The notes beneath the pieces are model-generated. The model made no database searches and was not told the origin of the DNA. It saw nothing but the letters and a program-made list of their open reading frames with translations. From Escherichia whittamii (GTDB taxonomy: Bacteria > Pseudomonadota > Gammaproteobacteria > Enterobacterales > Enterobacteriaceae), in contig NZ_JACSQI010000001.1 of assembly GCF_014836715.1 (NCBI RefSeq), forward strand, positions 544,358-608,357: a stretch of 64,000 bases of DNA, read 5' to 3'. Positions within the stretch are counted from its first letter, which is position 1. Each line of letters opens with the position of its first letter. Made by a program: the position numbers and the translations under genes. Positions 1-11,307 of this stretch are shown here, piece by piece.

Positions 1-155
1 TCACGTTTATATCGCCGCTGATTGCCGCTATTACGGATACTGGTAATCAACCCTTTGCTTTCATAGAAATGCAGCGCCGATACCGCCACACCGCTGCGTT
101 TCGCCACTTCGCCGGGGGTTAGCAGCGCTTTAATGCGGGGTAATTTCTTTTCCAT
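1..155 (-). CDS. soxR: SoxR redox-sensing regulator, N-terminal part
   Basis: This is the first 51 codons of a MerR-family regulator; the rest lies beyond the window start. The visible part begins [17 protein letters not shown] and contains the winged-helix DNA-binding region typical of SoxR. The [2Fe-2S] cysteine cluster near the C-terminus is out of view. In E. coli SoxR senses redox-cycling drugs and nitric oxide through its iron-sulphur cluster and then activates soxS. The gene is divergent from soxS, with 85 bases between the two start codons, and its operator lies in that gap. Identification is firm from the N-terminal sequence and the context. Confidence 0.96.
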   Translation of the reverse strand, partial: MEKKLPRIKALLTPGEVAKRSGVAVSALHFYESKGLITSIRNSGNQRRYKR

Positions 156-162
156 AAATCGC

Positions 163-193
163 TTTACCTCAAGTTAACTTGAGGAATTATACT
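163..193 (+). promoter_or_regulatory. soxS promoter with SoxR operator
   Basis: A perfect 18-bp palindrome, CCTCAAGTTAACTTGAGG, lies at 167-184 between a -35 (TTTACC, 163-168) and a -10 (TATACT, 188-193). The spacer is 19 bp. This overlong spacer is the known MerR-family arrangement, in which oxidised SoxR distorts the DNA to allow transcription. The site is about 50 bases upstream of the soxS start and also overlaps the soxR promoter region. Confidence 0.93.
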
Positions 194-240
194 CCCCAAC
201 AGATGAATTAACGAACTGAACACTGAAAAGAGGCAGATTT

Positions 241-564
241 ATGTCCCATCAGAAAATTATTCAGGATCTTATCGCATGGATTGACGAGCATATTGACCAG
301 CCGCTTAACATTGATGTCGTCGCAAAAAAATCTGGCTATTCAAAGTGGTACTTGCAACGGATGTTCCGCACGGTGACGCATCAGACGCTTGGCGATTACA
401 TTCGCCAGCGCCGTCTGTTACTGGCCGCCGTTGAGTTGCGCACCACCGAGCGTCCGATTTTTGATATCGCAATGGACCTGGGTTATGTCTCTCAGCAGAC
501 CTTTTCCCGCGTTTTCCGTCGGCAGTTTGATCGCACTCCCAGCGATTATCGCCACCGTATCTAG
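241..564 (+). CDS. soxS: SoxS superoxide-response activator
   Basis: A 107-residue AraC/XylS-family protein consisting only of the DNA-binding domain, the usual SoxS length. It carries two helix-turn-helix motifs, one around residues 25-45 and one around 75-95. Its only known control is its own level: SoxR switches on soxS, and SoxS then activates sodA, zwf, nfo, fumC and micF. The start follows an AGAGG ribosome site. The gene converges on pdeC, whose stop codon is only two bases away, and both share a hairpin. No oddities were seen. Confidence 0.98.
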   Translation: MSHQKIIQDLIAWIDEHIDQPLNIDVVAKKSGYSKWYLQRMFRTVTHQTLGDYIRQRRLLLAAVELRTTERPIFDIAMDLGYVSQQTFSRVFRRQFDRTPSDYRHRI

Positions 565-566
565 AA

Positions 567-2153
567 TTATTGCCCGCACATTAACTCATGTGCGGGCAAT
601 TTCCCTGTCCATTCCATAAACATTTGCGGTGGCATCGCCTTTGCAAAGTACCAGCCCTGACAATAACGCACGCCGCGTTTGCGCAGCCAATTAACTTGCT
701 CCGACGTTTCTACCCCTTCCGCTATCGTTTTTAGCCCCAGACTATGCGCCAGTTCAATGATGTGTTCCGCAATCAAATGGCTGGTTTTGTGCGTGGTCAG
801 CGTCTCAACAAACGATTTATCGATTTTCAAAATATCGATATTCAATGAATTAAGGTTGTGCAAGTTAGAGTAGCCAATGCCGAAGTCATCAATCGCAACT
901 TCATAACCGGCCTGACGGAAAGCATGAATAATCGGCGTCATTTTGGTGACATCAAGAAACGCATGTTCAGTGACTTCAAATTTAATTTGCTGCGGATGCA
1001 CCGCGTATTGCTCTATTTTCTGATTGGTGCACGCAATTAAACGCGATGTATGAAAATCGGAGGCCGACAGGTTAATAGAAATATAGCGATCGGCATGTGT
1101 TGCCAGATACGCCCCCAGATCGCTGAATACATTATCAATAACATAATCAGTTACTAACTCAATCATCCCCTCTTTTTCCGCCAACGGGATAAACTCTGCC
1201 GGACTCATCACTTGCCCCTGGCCACCAGGCCAACGTAGCAACGCTTCAGCGCCAATACATTTTTCTGTTTTGATATCGATAATTGGCTGGTAATAAAGAC
1301 AAAGCTGTCGTTTTTCGAGGGCGCGTTGCAATTTGCGTTTAGGTGACTGATACTCCTGGCTAATCCGCAACCAGAGTAACAGCAGTACCAGACTGCAAAA
1401 AATACCTGCGGGCAAAGCAAAGATAAGGTGATTATAAAAATGAGCGATAAGACGTTTATTTGAAGTGGCAACAATGGCCGCAATCGGGCGTTTTGTCGAA
1501 TGTACCATTGCATACAAATGACCATTTCGTTGCACAGTTAACTCATTCAGATGAATTAGCGGAGTAAACGTTTCAGCCGAGGCCTGGTTGCTTAACGAAA
1601 AAAAGGTTTTCGTCACCGTATCATACACGCCCCATTGCAGCGTCGGATCGTCAGATATCACCTCACTCCAGAATAAAGGATTGATGACCGCCACATAATT
1701 ACCCCGCTGCATATAAGTCATTTTATAACCGGAGAAAAAAGGGGTATCTCGGTAATAATAGATAGAAATATCAGGGGCGCGCTTATAATCTGCGGGGGAA
1801 ATCATATACCCGTCAACAGGAGCGATAAGCGAAGAACATAAAAAACGGTTGTCATGGGCGTATATCAGTTCATTGATATAAAGATAGCCACGAATAATAT
1901 TCAACATTCGCTTTTGATGATCCGGAGTACAAACTTGCCCCTGATAGCGTTCCGCTTCATCGCTCGCTGAATCTGCCTGTTGAATCACCAGCTCGGATTT
2001 ATCCAGCGCCAGTTGGGCAAAGACACGAAGCTGATTGTTCACTTCTGATTTTGCCCAAATGAAGGCAATCCATAGTGACAAGATGATGGGAAGAAGAGCT
2101 ACAAAGGTAATGCCCGGCAACGCCAGCAATTTGTGTCGTGCACGATGACTCAT
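567..2153 (-). CDS. pdeC: Cyclic-di-GMP phosphodiesterase PdeC (CSS-EAL)
   Basis: Membrane protein of 528 residues if started at MSHRAR, the K-12 start; an ATG three codons upstream is also in frame. The order is a TM helix (about 15-35), a periplasmic CSS domain with redox cysteines C75 and C106, a second TM helix (about 243-263), and a cytoplasmic EAL domain with the signature EALLRW at 303-308. Metal-binding IDDFG and the late EGVE motif are present, so it should be catalytically active. In E. coli, disulphide formation at the CSS cysteines keeps the enzyme off, and reduction and proteolysis activate it. Also called yjcC; SoxS is reported to affect it in some enterics. From memory it differs from K-12 more than its neighbours do. 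Confidence 0.95.
   Translation of the reverse strand: MSHRARHKLLALPGITFVALLPIILSLWIAFIWAKSEVNNQLRVFAQLALDKSELVIQQADSASDEAERYQGQVCTPDHQKRMLNIIRGYLYINELIYAHDNRFLCSSLIAPVDGYMISPADYKRAPDISIYYYRDTPFFSGYKMTYMQRGNYVAVINPLFWSEVISDDPTLQWGVYDTVTKTFFSLSNQASAETFTPLIHLNELTVQRNGHLYAMVHSTKRPIAAIVATSNKRLIAHFYNHLIFALPAGIFCSLVLLLLWLRISQEYQSPKRKLQRALEKRQLCLYYQPIIDIKTEKCIGAEALLRWPGGQGQVMSPAEFIPLAEKEGMIELVTDYVIDNVFSDLGAYLATHADRYISINLSASDFHTSRLIACTNQKIEQYAVHPQQIKFEVTEHAFLDVTKMTPIIHAFRQAGYEVAIDDFGIGYSNLHNLNSLNIDILKIDKSFVETLTTHKTSHLIAEHIIELAHSLGLKTIAEGVETSEQVNWLRKRGVRYCQGWYFAKAMPPQMFMEWTGKLPAHELMCGQ
569..600. terminator. Shared soxS/pdeC hairpin overlapping pdeC 3' end
   Basis: A 13-bp perfect inverted repeat (569-581 with 588-600, 6-base loop) lies immediately after soxS. 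Its right-to-left strand encodes the last codons of pdeC (M C G Q stop). It is probably the soxS terminator. The T-runs on both sides are weak, so termination is inferred from the stem. Confidence 0.6.
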
Positions 2154-2590
2154 TTCTATCAATTCCCTGTCTGGTTATAGCTGGTCATTGCAAGGTGGAA
2201 ACCCTGGCCACCGACGACGTTAGATAAATCTTACGGTATAAATAGCACTTTTGCCTGATTTGAAATTGATACCTTTATAATCGTTGTTTTAATAAAAATA
2301 ACATGCTGATATCAAAAGGAATTTACTAAAAATGCGCGTCAGTCAGGAAGATACGATATTTTATATTTCTGCGTCGCCACTGAAAAACCACAAGATAAGC
2401 ACGCTAATAAAAATAACGACACTATCTGGCTAACAAACAACCAATTGTGATATAGTTCACAAAAATAATGAAACACACTAATTGTTTCATTTTGGTATTT
2501 CGCAGGCCCCATGATAGCCAGAGTGCATCACGCCCCCCGTGAGAAAGCCGTGCTGTCCAGGGCATCGGTTATTTTCAGAGGAAATGTTCG
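2154..2590. other. pdeC-yjcB intergenic region
   Basis: An AT-rich gap between two divergently transcribed genes. It must hold both promoters. The one clear site is a CRP operator at 2446-2461, listed separately. A GAGGAAA ribosome site lies just before yjcB. No small ORF or RNA gene was recognised. Confidence 0.6.
2446..2461. promoter_or_regulatory. CRP-like operator
   Basis: TGTGATATAGTTCACA has perfect TGTGA and TCACA half-sites with the 6-bp spacer of the CRP consensus, flanked by A/T. It lies about 130 bases before yjcB and about 290 bases before pdeC. Which gene it controls cannot be told from sequence. Confidence 0.7.
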
Positions 2591-2872
2591 ATGGCTACCC
2601 TCACCACTGGCGTGGTTCTTCTTCGCTGGCAGCTTCTTAGCGCCGTACTGATGTTTCTGGCAAGTACGCTCAACATCCGTTTTCGTCGGTCTGATTACGT
2701 AGGGCTCGCGGTGATCAGCAGTGGTCTGGGCGTTGTTTCCGCCTGCTGGTTTGCGATGGGGCTGCTCGGAATCACAATGATGGATATTGCCGCAATCTGG
2801 CACAATATTGAGTCGGTAATGGTGGAAGCAACAAATCAGGCACCGCCACAATGGCCGATGATTTTGGTGTGA
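2591..2872 (+). CDS. yjcB: YjcB, uncharacterised inner-membrane protein
   Basis: A 93-residue protein of the same length as K-12 YjcB. It has about three hydrophobic stretches (roughly 5-25, 35-60 and a weaker one near 60-75) and a short soluble tail ending in PPQWPMILV. Function is unknown in E. coli. It is monocistronic, divergent from pdeC and convergent with ssb, and is closed by a strong terminator. The start has a good GAGGAAA ribosome site 5 bases upstream. Confidence 0.88.
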   Translation: MATLTTGVVLLRWQLLSAVLMFLASTLNIRFRRSDYVGLAVISSGLGVVSACWFAMGLLGITMMDIAAIWHNIESVMVEATNQAPPQWPMILV

Positions 2873-2877
2873 TATAC

Positions 2878-2907
2878 AGAAGCCTCCATATTGGAGGCTT
2901 CTTTTTT
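2878..2907 (+). terminator. yjcB rho-independent terminator
   Basis: A 10-bp perfect stem (AGAAGCCTCC and its complement) with a 5-base loop is followed by a T6 run. It lies just after the yjcB stop. Confidence 0.9.
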
Positions 2908-2970
2908 ATCCCTGGCAGATGCGTTAATCACCTACCTTAAAACAATATAATCTATTGTTTTAGACAAAAA

Positions 2971-3507
2971 TCAGAATGGGATATCGTCATCGAAATCCAT
3001 CGGCGGCTCGTTAGACGGCGCTGCCGGTGCGGACTGCTGCGGGCGAGACTGCGCGCCGCCGCTGAACTGATTGCCACCCTGCGGCTGCTGAGGCTGACCC
3101 CAACCGCCCTGCGGCTGACCGCCGCCCATATTGCCGCCTGCCGGTGCGCCACCGCCCTGACGACCACCCAGCATCTGCATGGTGCCGCCAACGTTCACCA
3201 CCACTTCTGTGGTGTAGCGCTCCTGACCAGATTGATCGGTCCATTTGCGGGTACGCAGCTGACCTTCGATATAAACCTGGGAACCTTTGCGCAGATATTC
3301 GCTGGCCACTTCAGCCAGTTTGCCGAACAGCACAACGCGGTGCCATTCAGTCTGCTCTTTCATCTCGCCGGTCGCTTTATCACGCCAGGATTCGGAAGTA
3401 GCCAGCGTAATGTTGGCAACTGCGCCACCATTTGGCATGTAGCGTACTTCCGGGTCCTGACCCAGATTACCAACGAGAATAACCTTGTTTACGCCTCTGC
3501 TGGCCAT
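2971..3507 (-). CDS. ssb: Single-stranded DNA-binding protein
   Basis: 178 residues starting MASRGVNK. A second in-frame ATG two codons upstream is too close to the AGGAG ribosome site, so this start is preferred. The N-terminal OB fold covers about 1-112. A Gly/Gln/Pro-rich linker follows, and the acidic tip ends DFDDDIPF, the docking peptide for RecO, PriA, exonuclease I and other partners. It coats single-stranded DNA as a tetramer in replication, repair and recombination. It is divergent from uvrA, and a LexA box lies between the two genes. Essential in E. coli. Confidence 0.99.
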   Translation of the reverse strand: MASRGVNKVILVGNLGQDPEVRYMPNGGAVANITLATSESWRDKATGEMKEQTEWHRVVLFGKLAEVASEYLRKGSQVYIEGQLRTRKWTDQSGQERYTTEVVVNVGGTMQMLGGRQGGGAPAGGNMGGGQPQGGWGQPQQPQGGNQFSGGAQSRPQQSAPAAPSNEPPMDFDDDIPF

Positions 3508-3657
3508 GTTCATGTCTCCTGAAAAAAACGTTCTAATAAGTGTAAACGCGCGATTGTAGCATTACCAATAGCGGTTTTACTATGTTGTGACCTCGGTTCC
3601 GCTAAACAATTCTGGTCAAACATTGTTACATAGCGCTCTGGGTTTTGCATTCCAACA

Positions 3658-3673
3658 CTGTATATTCATTCAG
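3658..3673. promoter_or_regulatory. LexA (SOS) box for uvrA/ssb
   Basis: CTGTATATTCATTCAG matches the LexA consensus CTG-N10-CAG. It lies about 85 bases before uvrA in the divergent uvrA-ssb control region, the known position in E. coli. Confidence 0.93.
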
Positions 3674-3758
3674 GTCATTCTGTGTCATAATTAACCGTTT
3701 GTGATCGCCGGTAGCACCATGCCACCGGGCAAAAAAGCGTTTAATCCGGGAAAGGTGA

Positions 3759-6581
3759 ATGGATAAGATCGAAGTTCGGGGCGCCCGCACCCATAATCTC
3801 AAAAACATCAACCTCGTAATCCCCCGCGACAAACTCATTGTCGTGACCGGGCTTTCGGGTTCTGGCAAATCCTCGCTAGCTTTCGACACCTTATATGCCG
3901 AAGGGCAGCGTCGTTACGTTGAATCCCTTTCCGCCTACGCGCGGCAGTTTCTGTCACTGATGGAAAAGCCAGACGTCGATCATATTGAGGGGCTTTCTCC
4001 TGCCATCTCAATTGAACAGAAATCGACGTCTCATAACCCGCGCTCCACGGTGGGGACAATCACCGAAATCCACGACTATTTGCGTCTGCTGTACGCTCGC
4101 GTCGGTGAGCCACGCTGCCCGGACCACGATGTTCCGCTGGCGGCGCAAACCGTCAGCCAGATGGTGGATAACGTGCTGTCGCAGCCGGAAGGTAAACGTC
4201 TGATGCTGCTGGCGCCGATTATTAAAGAGCGCAAAGGCGAACACACAAAAACGCTGGAGAATCTGGCAAGTCAGGGCTACATCCGTGCGCGCATAGATGG
4301 CGAAGTCTGCGATCTTTCCGATCCACCGAAACTGGAACTGCAAAAGAAACACACTATTGAAGTGGTTATTGATCGTTTCAAAGTGCGCGACGATCTCACC
4401 CAACGCCTGGCAGAGTCGTTTGAAACGGCGCTGGAGCTTTCTGGCGGTACGGCGGTCGTCGCTGATATGGACGATCCCAAAGCGGAAGAGCTGCTCTTCT
4501 CCGCCAACTTCGCCTGTCCGATTTGCGGTTACAGTATGCGTGAACTGGAACCGCGTCTGTTTTCGTTTAACAACCCGGCGGGGGCCTGCCCGACCTGTGA
4601 CGGCCTCGGCGTACAGCAATATTTCGATCCTGACCGCGTGATCCAGAATCCGGAGCTGTCGCTGGCTGGCGGCGCGATCCGCGGCTGGGATCGCCGCAAC
4701 TTCTATTACTTCCAGATGCTGAAATCGCTGGCAGATCACTATAAGTTCGACGTCGAAGCACCGTGGGGCAGCCTGAGCGCGAACGTGCATAAAGTGGTGC
4801 TGTACGGTTCTGGCAAAGAAAACATCGAATTCAAATACATGAACGATCGCGGCGATACCTCCATCCGCCGCCATCCGTTCGAAGGCGTACTGCATAATAT
4901 GGAGCGCCGTTATAAAGAGACGGAATCCAGCGCGGTACGTGAAGAATTAGCCAAGTTTATCAGCAATCGTCCGTGTGCCAGCTGCGACGGAACACGTCTG
5001 CGTCGGGAAGCGCGCCACGTTTATGTCGAGAATACGCCGCTGCCTGCTATCTCCGACATGAGCATTGGCCATGCGATGGAATTCTTCAACAATCTCAAAC
5101 TTGCCGGGCAAAGAGCGAAGATTGCGGAAAAAATCCTCAAAGAGATTGGCGACCGCCTGAAATTTCTCGTTAACGTCGGTTTGAACTATCTGACACTTTC
5201 CCGCTCGGCAGAAACGCTTTCCGGCGGTGAAGCCCAGCGTATCCGTCTGGCGAGTCAGATTGGCGCGGGGCTGGTTGGCGTTATGTACGTGCTCGATGAG
5301 CCGTCTATCGGCCTGCACCAGCGCGATAACGAGCGCCTGCTGGGTACGCTTATCCACCTGCGCGATCTGGGTAATACCGTAATTGTGGTGGAGCACGACG
5401 AAGACGCTATTCGCGCCGCTGACCACGTTATCGACATTGGCCCGGGCGCTGGCGTACACGGTGGTGAAGTGGTCGCGGAAGGTCCGCTGGAAGCGATTAT
5501 GGCCGTGCCAGAGTCGTTAACCGGACAGTACATGAGCGGCAAACGCAAGATTGAAGTGCCGAAGAAACGCGTTCCGGCGGATCCAGAAAAAGTGCTGAAG
5601 CTGACAGGCGCACGCGGCAACAACCTGAAAGACGTGACGCTGACGCTGCCGGTGGGTCTGTTTACCTGCATTACTGGTGTTTCAGGTTCCGGTAAATCCA
5701 CGCTAATTAACGACACGCTGTTCCCGATTGCCCAACGCCAGTTGAACGGCGCGACTATCGCCGAACCGGCACCGTATCGCGATATTCAGGGGCTGGAACA
5801 TTTCGACAAAGTGATCGATATCGACCAGAGCCCGATTGGTCGTACTCCGCGTTCTAACCCGGCGACCTATACCGGCGTGTTTACGCCTGTACGTGAACTG
5901 TTTGCGGGCGTACCGGAATCCCGTGCGCGCGGCTATACGCCAGGTCGTTTCAGCTTTAACGTTCGTGGCGGACGCTGCGAAGCCTGTCAGGGCGATGGCG
6001 TGATCAAAGTGGAGATGCACTTCCTGCCGGATATTTACGTGCCGTGCGACCAGTGCAAAGGTAAACGCTATAACCGTGAAACGCTGGAGATTAAGTACAA
6101 AGGCAAAACCATCCACGAAGTGCTGGATATGACCATCGAAGAGGCGCGAGAGTTCTTTGATGCGGTGCCAGCTCTGGCGCGTAAGCTGCAAACGTTGATG
6201 GACGTTGGCCTGACGTACATCCGCCTCGGGCAGTCCGCCACCACACTTTCTGGTGGTGAAGCCCAGCGCGTGAAGCTGGCGCGTGAGCTGTCAAAACGCG
6301 GCACCGGGCAGACGCTGTATATTCTCGACGAGCCGACTACCGGCCTGCACTTTGCCGATATTCAGCAACTGCTCGACGTACTGCATAAACTGCGCGATCA
6401 GGGCAACACCATTGTGGTGATTGAGCACAATCTCGACGTGATCAAAACCGCCGACTGGATTGTTGACCTGGGGCCGGAGGGCGGCAGCGGCGGCGGCGAA
6501 ATCCTCGTCTCCGGCACGCCAGAAACCGTCGCGGAGTGTGAAGCCTCACATACGGCACGCTTCCTCAAGCCGATGCTGTAA
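3759..6581 (+). CDS. uvrA: UvrA, excision nuclease damage-recognition ATPase
   Basis: A 940-residue protein of the usual length. Two ABC-type ATPase modules are visible: the first Walker A is GLSGSGKSS at about 31-39 and the second is GVSGSGKST near 640. Each has an LSGGEAQR signature and a DEP Walker B. Two zinc modules with CxxC pairs are present (CPICG/CPTCDG near 253-283 and CEACQG/CDQCKG near 740-770). UvrA scans DNA for bulky lesions as a dimer, loads UvrB and starts nucleotide excision repair. LexA control is supported by the upstream box. No defects were seen. Confidence 0.99.
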   Translation: MDKIEVRGARTHNLKNINLVIPRDKLIVVTGLSGSGKSSLAFDTLYAEGQRRYVESLSAYARQFLSLMEKPDVDHIEGLSPAISIEQKSTSHNPRSTVGTITEIHDYLRLLYARVGEPRCPDHDVPLAAQTVSQMVDNVLSQPEGKRLMLLAPIIKERKGEHTKTLENLASQGYIRARIDGEVCDLSDPPKLELQKKHTIEVVIDRFKVRDDLTQRLAESFETALELSGGTAVVADMDDPKAEELLFSANFACPICGYSMRELEPRLFSFNNPAGACPTCDGLGVQQYFDPDRVIQNPELSLAGGAIRGWDRRNFYYFQMLKSLADHYKFDVEAPWGSLSANVHKVVLYGSGKENIEFKYMNDRGDTSIRRHPFEGVLHNMERRYKETESSAVREELAKFISNRPCASCDGTRLRREARHVYVENTPLPAISDMSIGHAMEFFNNLKLAGQRAKIAEKILKEIGDRLKFLVNVGLNYLTLSRSAETLSGGEAQRIRLASQIGAGLVGVMYVLDEPSIGLHQRDNERLLGTLIHLRDLGNTVIVVEHDEDAIRAADHVIDIGPGAGVHGGEVVAEGPLEAIMAVPESLTGQYMSGKRKIEVPKKRVPADPEKVLKLTGARGNNLKDVTLTLPVGLFTCITGVSGSGKSTLINDTLFPIAQRQLNGATIAEPAPYRDIQGLEHFDKVIDIDQSPIGRTPRSNPATYTGVFTPVRELFAGVPESRARGYTPGRFSFNVRGGRCEACQGDGVIKVEMHFLPDIYVPCDQCKGKRYNRETLEIKYKGKTIHEVLDMTIEEAREFFDAVPALARKLQTLMDVGLTYIRLGQSATTLSGGEAQRVKLARELSKRGTGQTLYILDEPTTGLHFADIQQLLDVLHKLRDQGNTIVVIEHNLDVIKTADWIVDLGPEGGSGGGEILVSGTPETVAECEASHTARFLKPML

Positions 6582-6588
6582 TCGTTAA

Positions 6589-6609
6589 GGCCGCTTTCTG
6601 AGCGGCCTC
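6589..6609 (+). terminator. Possible uvrA terminator
   Basis: An 8-bp GC-rich stem (AGGCCGCT and its complement) lies seven bases after the uvrA stop. The following T-run is weak, so termination may also rely on the REP element just downstream. Confidence 0.45.
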
Positions 6610-6638
6610 AGATTATTAACAAAGTGCGCTTTGTTCTT

Positions 6639-6739
6639 GCCGGATGCGGCGTGAACGCCTTATCCGGCCTACAAAAACATGCAATTTCAATATATTGCAG
6701 AGGTTACGTAGGCCTGATAAGCGTAGTGCATCAGGCAAT
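6639..6739. repeat. REP pair (BIME) after uvrA
   Basis: Two REP palindromes in opposite orientation: GCCGGATGCGGCG...CCGGCCTAC at the left and GTAGGCCTGATAAGCG...CATCAGGCA at the right. They lie in the convergent uvrA-yjbR gap. Confidence 0.9.
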
Positions 6740-6794
6740 TTTGCGTTTGTCATCATTCTCAGGCCGCTTTCTGAACGGTCTTTTCCTTTCAGAG

Positions 6795-7145
6795 TTACAC
6801 CAGCAATTTACGTTTTTCTTCCGGCAGCAAATTCACCGCCTGCTGATACGACGCATCGACCAGATAATAGATTTGCGAATCCGGCAACGACCCGTCGAGA
6901 TACACGGTGCTCCAGTGCGCTTTGTTCAGATGTCGGCTGGGACGAACATCGCTATGCTGCTGTCGCAAAAGCTCGGCCAGCGCAGGGCTGGTTTTCAGCG
7001 AAACCGCTGGGCGATTTTCCACTTCTTTCACCATCGCAAACAGCACATCTTCCACTTTGATTTGCGTTGCTTTCCAGTCGCTATGCACACTCTGTTCTGC
7101 GCCTGGTTTTGCCATGCAATATTGTAGCAACTCCGAAATAGTCAT
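6795..7145 (-). CDS. yjbR: YjbR, MmcQ/YjbR-family DNA-binding-fold protein
   Basis: A 116-residue protein of the MmcQ/YjbR family, whose CyaY-like fold resembles a double-wing DNA-binding motif; its cellular role is unknown. The K-12 protein, as I remember it, has 118 residues ending VQL. Here the codon after the final V is TAA, followed by CTC TGA, so one C-to-T change would remove the last two residues. That is unlikely to matter for function. It lies 3 bases downstream of yjbQ and probably forms an operon with it. Confidence 0.9.
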   Translation of the reverse strand: MTISELLQYCMAKPGAEQSVHSDWKATQIKVEDVLFAMVKEVENRPAVSLKTSPALAELLRQQHSDVRPSRHLNKAHWSTVYLDGSLPDSQIYYLVDASYQQAVNLLPEEKRKLLV

Positions 7146-7148
7146 TTT

Positions 7149-7565
7149 TTACTCCCCTTGAAGTGTCGCAATGATGCGACGCGATCCGCCGTGGATGCGA
7201 TGTTCCCCAAGCCATATTCCCTGCCAGGTGCCGGTCTGAATACGCCCCTTATGCACTGGCAATACGAGCGATACCCCCAGCATCGAGGATTTGATATGAG
7301 AAGGCATATCGTCTGCCCCTTCATAGTCATGCTCATAGTTTCCGTGGTCGGGAACGGTGCGGAGGAAAAAACGTTCCATGTCATGGCGTACCGTGGGGTC
7401 GCAATTCTCATTAAGTGTCAGAGAGGCGGAAGTGTGTTGCAGCAACAGGTGCAGTAAACCGACATTAACACGCGGCATATCATCTAGTTGAGTCAGGATT
7501 TCATCCGTTACCAAATGAAACCCACGAGATTTAGCGCTAAGTGTGAGCGTCTTTTGAAACCACAT
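7149..7565 (-). CDS. yjbQ: YjbQ, UPF0047 family protein
   Basis: A 138-residue protein of the YjbQ/UPF0047 family, which is found in all domains of life. The family hallmarks are visible: [16 protein letters not shown] near 40-55, and the C-terminal [12 protein letters not shown] motif with conserved His near 117-125. The K-12 protein has weak thiamine phosphate synthase activity, but its real role is unsettled. It is the first gene of a yjbQ-yjbR pair and is followed by yjbR after 3 bases. Confidence 0.92.
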   Translation of the reverse strand: MWFQKTLTLSAKSRGFHLVTDEILTQLDDMPRVNVGLLHLLLQHTSASLTLNENCDPTVRHDMERFFLRTVPDHGNYEHDYEGADDMPSHIKSSMLGVSLVLPVHKGRIQTGTWQGIWLGEHRIHGGSRRIIATLQGE

Positions 7566-7647
7566 GTGCTGCTCCTTGATAAAACTCTCTTAATCAGTTT
7601 GCAGTAAGACAGCGAAAGGATAAAGGTGTGATTAAAAAAACAGCACT

Positions 7648-7670
7648 CGGGAGAGCCAGACACTCTCCCG
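7648..7670 (-). terminator. aphA terminator
   Basis: An 8-bp perfect stem (CGGGAGAG with CTCTCCCG, 7-base loop) lies just past the aphA stop. A seven-T run follows on the minus strand after a short gap. Confidence 0.75.
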
Positions 7671-7675
7671 ACTTA

Positions 7676-8729
<1,054 letters not shown>

Positions 8730-9923
8730 TCACATCACTGCTGCGAACGCCTTCGCCACGCGATGCACATTTTGCGCGTTAAGCCCGGCAACACACATGC
8801 GCCCGCTGGCAATCAGGTAAACACCAAACTCTTCACGCAGTCGGTCAACCTGAGCAGCACTTAAACCGGTATAGCTGAACATGCCGCGCTGCTTAAGCAG
8901 ATAATCAAAATTGCGTTCTGGCATCTCTTTACTCAATACCTTCACCAGTTCCTGACGCATCGCCAGAATACGGGTACGCATTTCTTCTACTTCCGCCAGC
9001 CAGCTGGCTTTTAACGCCACATCATTCAGCACCGTAGCCACCACCTGCGCACCAAAATTCGGCGGGCTGGAGTAAATACGGCGCACAGTAGCTTTGAGTT
9101 GCCCCAGCACGCGGCCTGCGACTTCGGCATCTTCACACACCACAGAAAGACCACCGACACGTTCGCCGTAAAGGGAGAAAATTTTCGAGAATGAATTGCT
9201 CACCAGAGCAGGTAATCCAGCGCTGGCGATCGCGCGAATGGCGTAGGCATCTTCTTCCATACCGGCACCAAATCCTTGATAGGCAATATCGAGGAATGGG
9301 ATAAGTTCGCGTGCTTTGAGAATTTCAATCACCGCGTCCCATTGGTCGTTGGTGAGATCGGCGCCCGTTGGGTTATGACAGCACGGATGCAGCAGCACAA
9401 TGCTGCGGGCAGGTAATGTTTTCAGCGTCGCCAACAGGTCATTAAAACGCACACCGTTGGTTGCTTCATCATACCAGGGGTAAGTACTCACTTCGAATCC
9501 AGCTCCCGCGAATATTGCCACATGGTTTTCCCAGGTGGGATCGCTGACCCAGACGCCTGATTCCGGGAAGTAGCGTTTCAGGAAGTCAGCGCCCACTTTC
9601 AATGCCCCCGAGCCGCCAAGCGTTTGAATGGTTGCTACGCGCTGTTGTTGCAGTACCGGATGGTCGGTGCCAAACAGCAGCGGCGCAATGGCATGGCGAT
9701 AGCTGGTAAGCCCTTCCATTGGCAAGTAAAGCGAAGCACCGTGAGGCTGCGCATTCAGACGCGCTTCTGCTTCTGCCACGGCTTTTAGTTGCGGAATAAT
9801 CCCGTCTTCGTTGTAGTACAGACCGATACTCAAATTCACTTTGTCGCTGCGAGTGTCTTCTTTAAAACGCTCCATAAGCGAAAGAATCGGGTCGCCAGCG
9901 TAGGCGTCAACTTTTTGAAACAC
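8730..9923 (-). CDS. tyrB: Aromatic-amino-acid aminotransferase
   Basis: 397 residues from a GTG start at 9923 ([12 protein letters not shown]), which is the known E. coli start and has a GGAG site 9 bases upstream; the longer ATG frame is unsupported. It is a fold-type I aminotransferase. The PLP lysine lies in [17 protein letters not shown] (K near 247), and the HNPTG motif is near 179-183. TyrB makes phenylalanine, tyrosine, leucine and aspartate from their keto acids. TyrR represses it in E. coli, but I could not assign TyrR boxes with confidence. A few substitutions from K-12 are seen (for example RRIYSSPP for RRNYSSPP). Confidence 0.97.
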   Translation of the reverse strand: MFQKVDAYAGDPILSLMERFKEDTRSDKVNLSIGLYYNEDGIIPQLKAVAEAEARLNAQPHGASLYLPMEGLTSYRHAIAPLLFGTDHPVLQQQRVATIQTLGGSGALKVGADFLKRYFPESGVWVSDPTWENHVAIFAGAGFEVSTYPWYDEATNGVRFNDLLATLKTLPARSIVLLHPCCHNPTGADLTNDQWDAVIEILKARELIPFLDIAYQGFGAGMEEDAYAIRAIASAGLPALVSNSFSKIFSLYGERVGGLSVVCEDAEVAGRVLGQLKATVRRIYSSPPNFGAQVVATVLNDVALKASWLAEVEEMRTRILAMRQELVKVLSKEMPERNFDYLLKQRGMFSYTGLSAAQVDRLREEFGVYLIASGRMCVAGLNAQNVHRVAKAFAAVM

Positions 9924-10121
9924 GCGATGGTTCTCCAGGTTTACGGGCAGGTGGTTAAAACACAATAAACCGGAAGATGGCGAAGATCGAGAGGATGTTC
10001 AGCGGCGAACGACAATTAACAACGGAGTAAGACTGATGGCAAACGCAAAACCGCCAGATGCCTGGCGTTTATCATGCGTTGCAAGAATATCAATTTATTG
10101 AATTTACAAGATATTATGGAC

Positions 10122-10155
10122 CGGATAAGACATTAACGCCGCATCCGGCACAGAC
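10122..10155. repeat. Single REP element after alr
   Basis: A partial REP palindrome (CCGGATAAGACATTAACG followed by GCCGCATCCGGCAC) lies between tyrB and alr, close to the alr stop codon. Confidence 0.7.
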
Positions 10156-10175
10156 AATCAACTATTGCAGAACGA

Positions 10176-11255
10176 TTAATCGACGTATTTCATCGCGACC
10201 CTTGACGTCAGGCGCGTGATAAGTTCGTAAGCACTCACTTTTGTTATTTCAGCGATACGCTCTACGGGCAAACCTTCGCCCCATAAAATGACCTGATCCC
10301 CGGCTTTATCCTGCGCCTGCGGGCCTAAATCAACGCAGATCATATCCATCGCCACGCGACCGACAATCGGCACTTCGCGACCATTGACCAGCACCGGAGT
10401 ACCAGACGGTGCAGCACGCGGATAACCATCGCCATAGCCCATTGCGACTACGCCGAGACGGGTATCACGTTCGCTAATCCAGGTTCCGCCATAACCTACC
10501 GGTTCACCCGCTTTATGCTCGCGCACGGCAATCAGGCTGGAGGTCAGTGACATCACCGGCTGGCAGCCGAAATCGGCACCGGTGGAGCGATCTTCCAGTG
10601 GCGACACGCCGTAAAGAATGATGCCCGGGCGCACCCAGTCAAAATGCGACTGTGGCCACAGCAAAATGCCACCTGACGCAGCAATCGAACGCTGACCCGG
10701 TTTGCCTTCGCAAAAGGTGTTGAAGATATCGAGTTGTTTTTCAGTTGCGCCACATTGCGGTTCATCAGCACGAGCAAAGTGACTGACAATATTCACCGGC
10801 TGACGGACGTTTTTACATTGCGTAAGACGATGATAAAACGCCTCGGCTTGTTCCGGCCTGACGCCCAGACGGTGCATACCCGTATCGAGTTTCATCCAGA
10901 CGGTAACCGGCTCTTCCAGGCTAGCCTCTTCCAGAGCTGCGAGCTGTTCTTCGTTATGCACAGCAGTGTGAAAATGCTGGGCAGAAATTGTCGGCAGATC
11001 TCTGGCGTCAAAAAAGCCTTCGAGCAGCAACACAGGTTTGGTGATTCCTCCCGCCCGGAGTCGCTGGGCTTCTTCGAGACGGGCAACGCCAAAGGCGTCG
11101 GCATCAGGAAGCGTTCGCGCGGTTTCAAGAAGACCGTGACCATAAGCGTTCGCTTTCACCACCGCAACCATTTTACTGGCAGGTGCCAGTTCACGAAGAC
11201 GTTGCAGGTTGTGTCGCAGAGCGCGGCGGTTAATCACTACAGTTGCCGCTTGCAT
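10176..11255 (-). CDS. alr: Alanine racemase, biosynthetic
   Basis: A 359-residue fold-type III PLP enzyme of the usual length. The PLP-lysine motif [10 protein letters not shown] lies near residues 32-41 (K34). The second catalytic tyrosine is in the conserved GYGDGYPR region and nearby (around 250-275). It interconverts L- and D-alanine for peptidoglycan. In E. coli this is the constitutive isozyme; DadX is the catabolic one. It follows dnaB on the same strand with a 52-base gap, as in K-12, where the two are co-oriented. Confidence 0.98.
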   Translation of the reverse strand: MQAATVVINRRALRHNLQRLRELAPASKMVAVVKANAYGHGLLETARTLPDADAFGVARLEEAQRLRAGGITKPVLLLEGFFDARDLPTISAQHFHTAVHNEEQLAALEEASLEEPVTVWMKLDTGMHRLGVRPEQAEAFYHRLTQCKNVRQPVNIVSHFARADEPQCGATEKQLDIFNTFCEGKPGQRSIAASGGILLWPQSHFDWVRPGIILYGVSPLEDRSTGADFGCQPVMSLTSSLIAVREHKAGEPVGYGGTWISERDTRLGVVAMGYGDGYPRAAPSGTPVLVNGREVPIVGRVAMDMICVDLGPQAQDKAGDQVILWGEGLPVERIAEITKVSAYELITRLTSRVAMKYVD

Positions 11256-11307
11256 TTGTGTTCCTTGATAAGTGTTTGCTTTAATTACCTAATACATAAA
11301 ATAATTA

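Noticed and set aside
4008..4895. 295-codon open frame antisense to uvrA
   Set aside because: It is a shadow of the uvrA codon pattern with no ribosome site or recognisable domain.
9924..9965. ATG start for TyrB 14 codons upstream
   Set aside because: The extra residues are promoter-region translation; the GTG at 9923 is the known start and gives the family length of 397.
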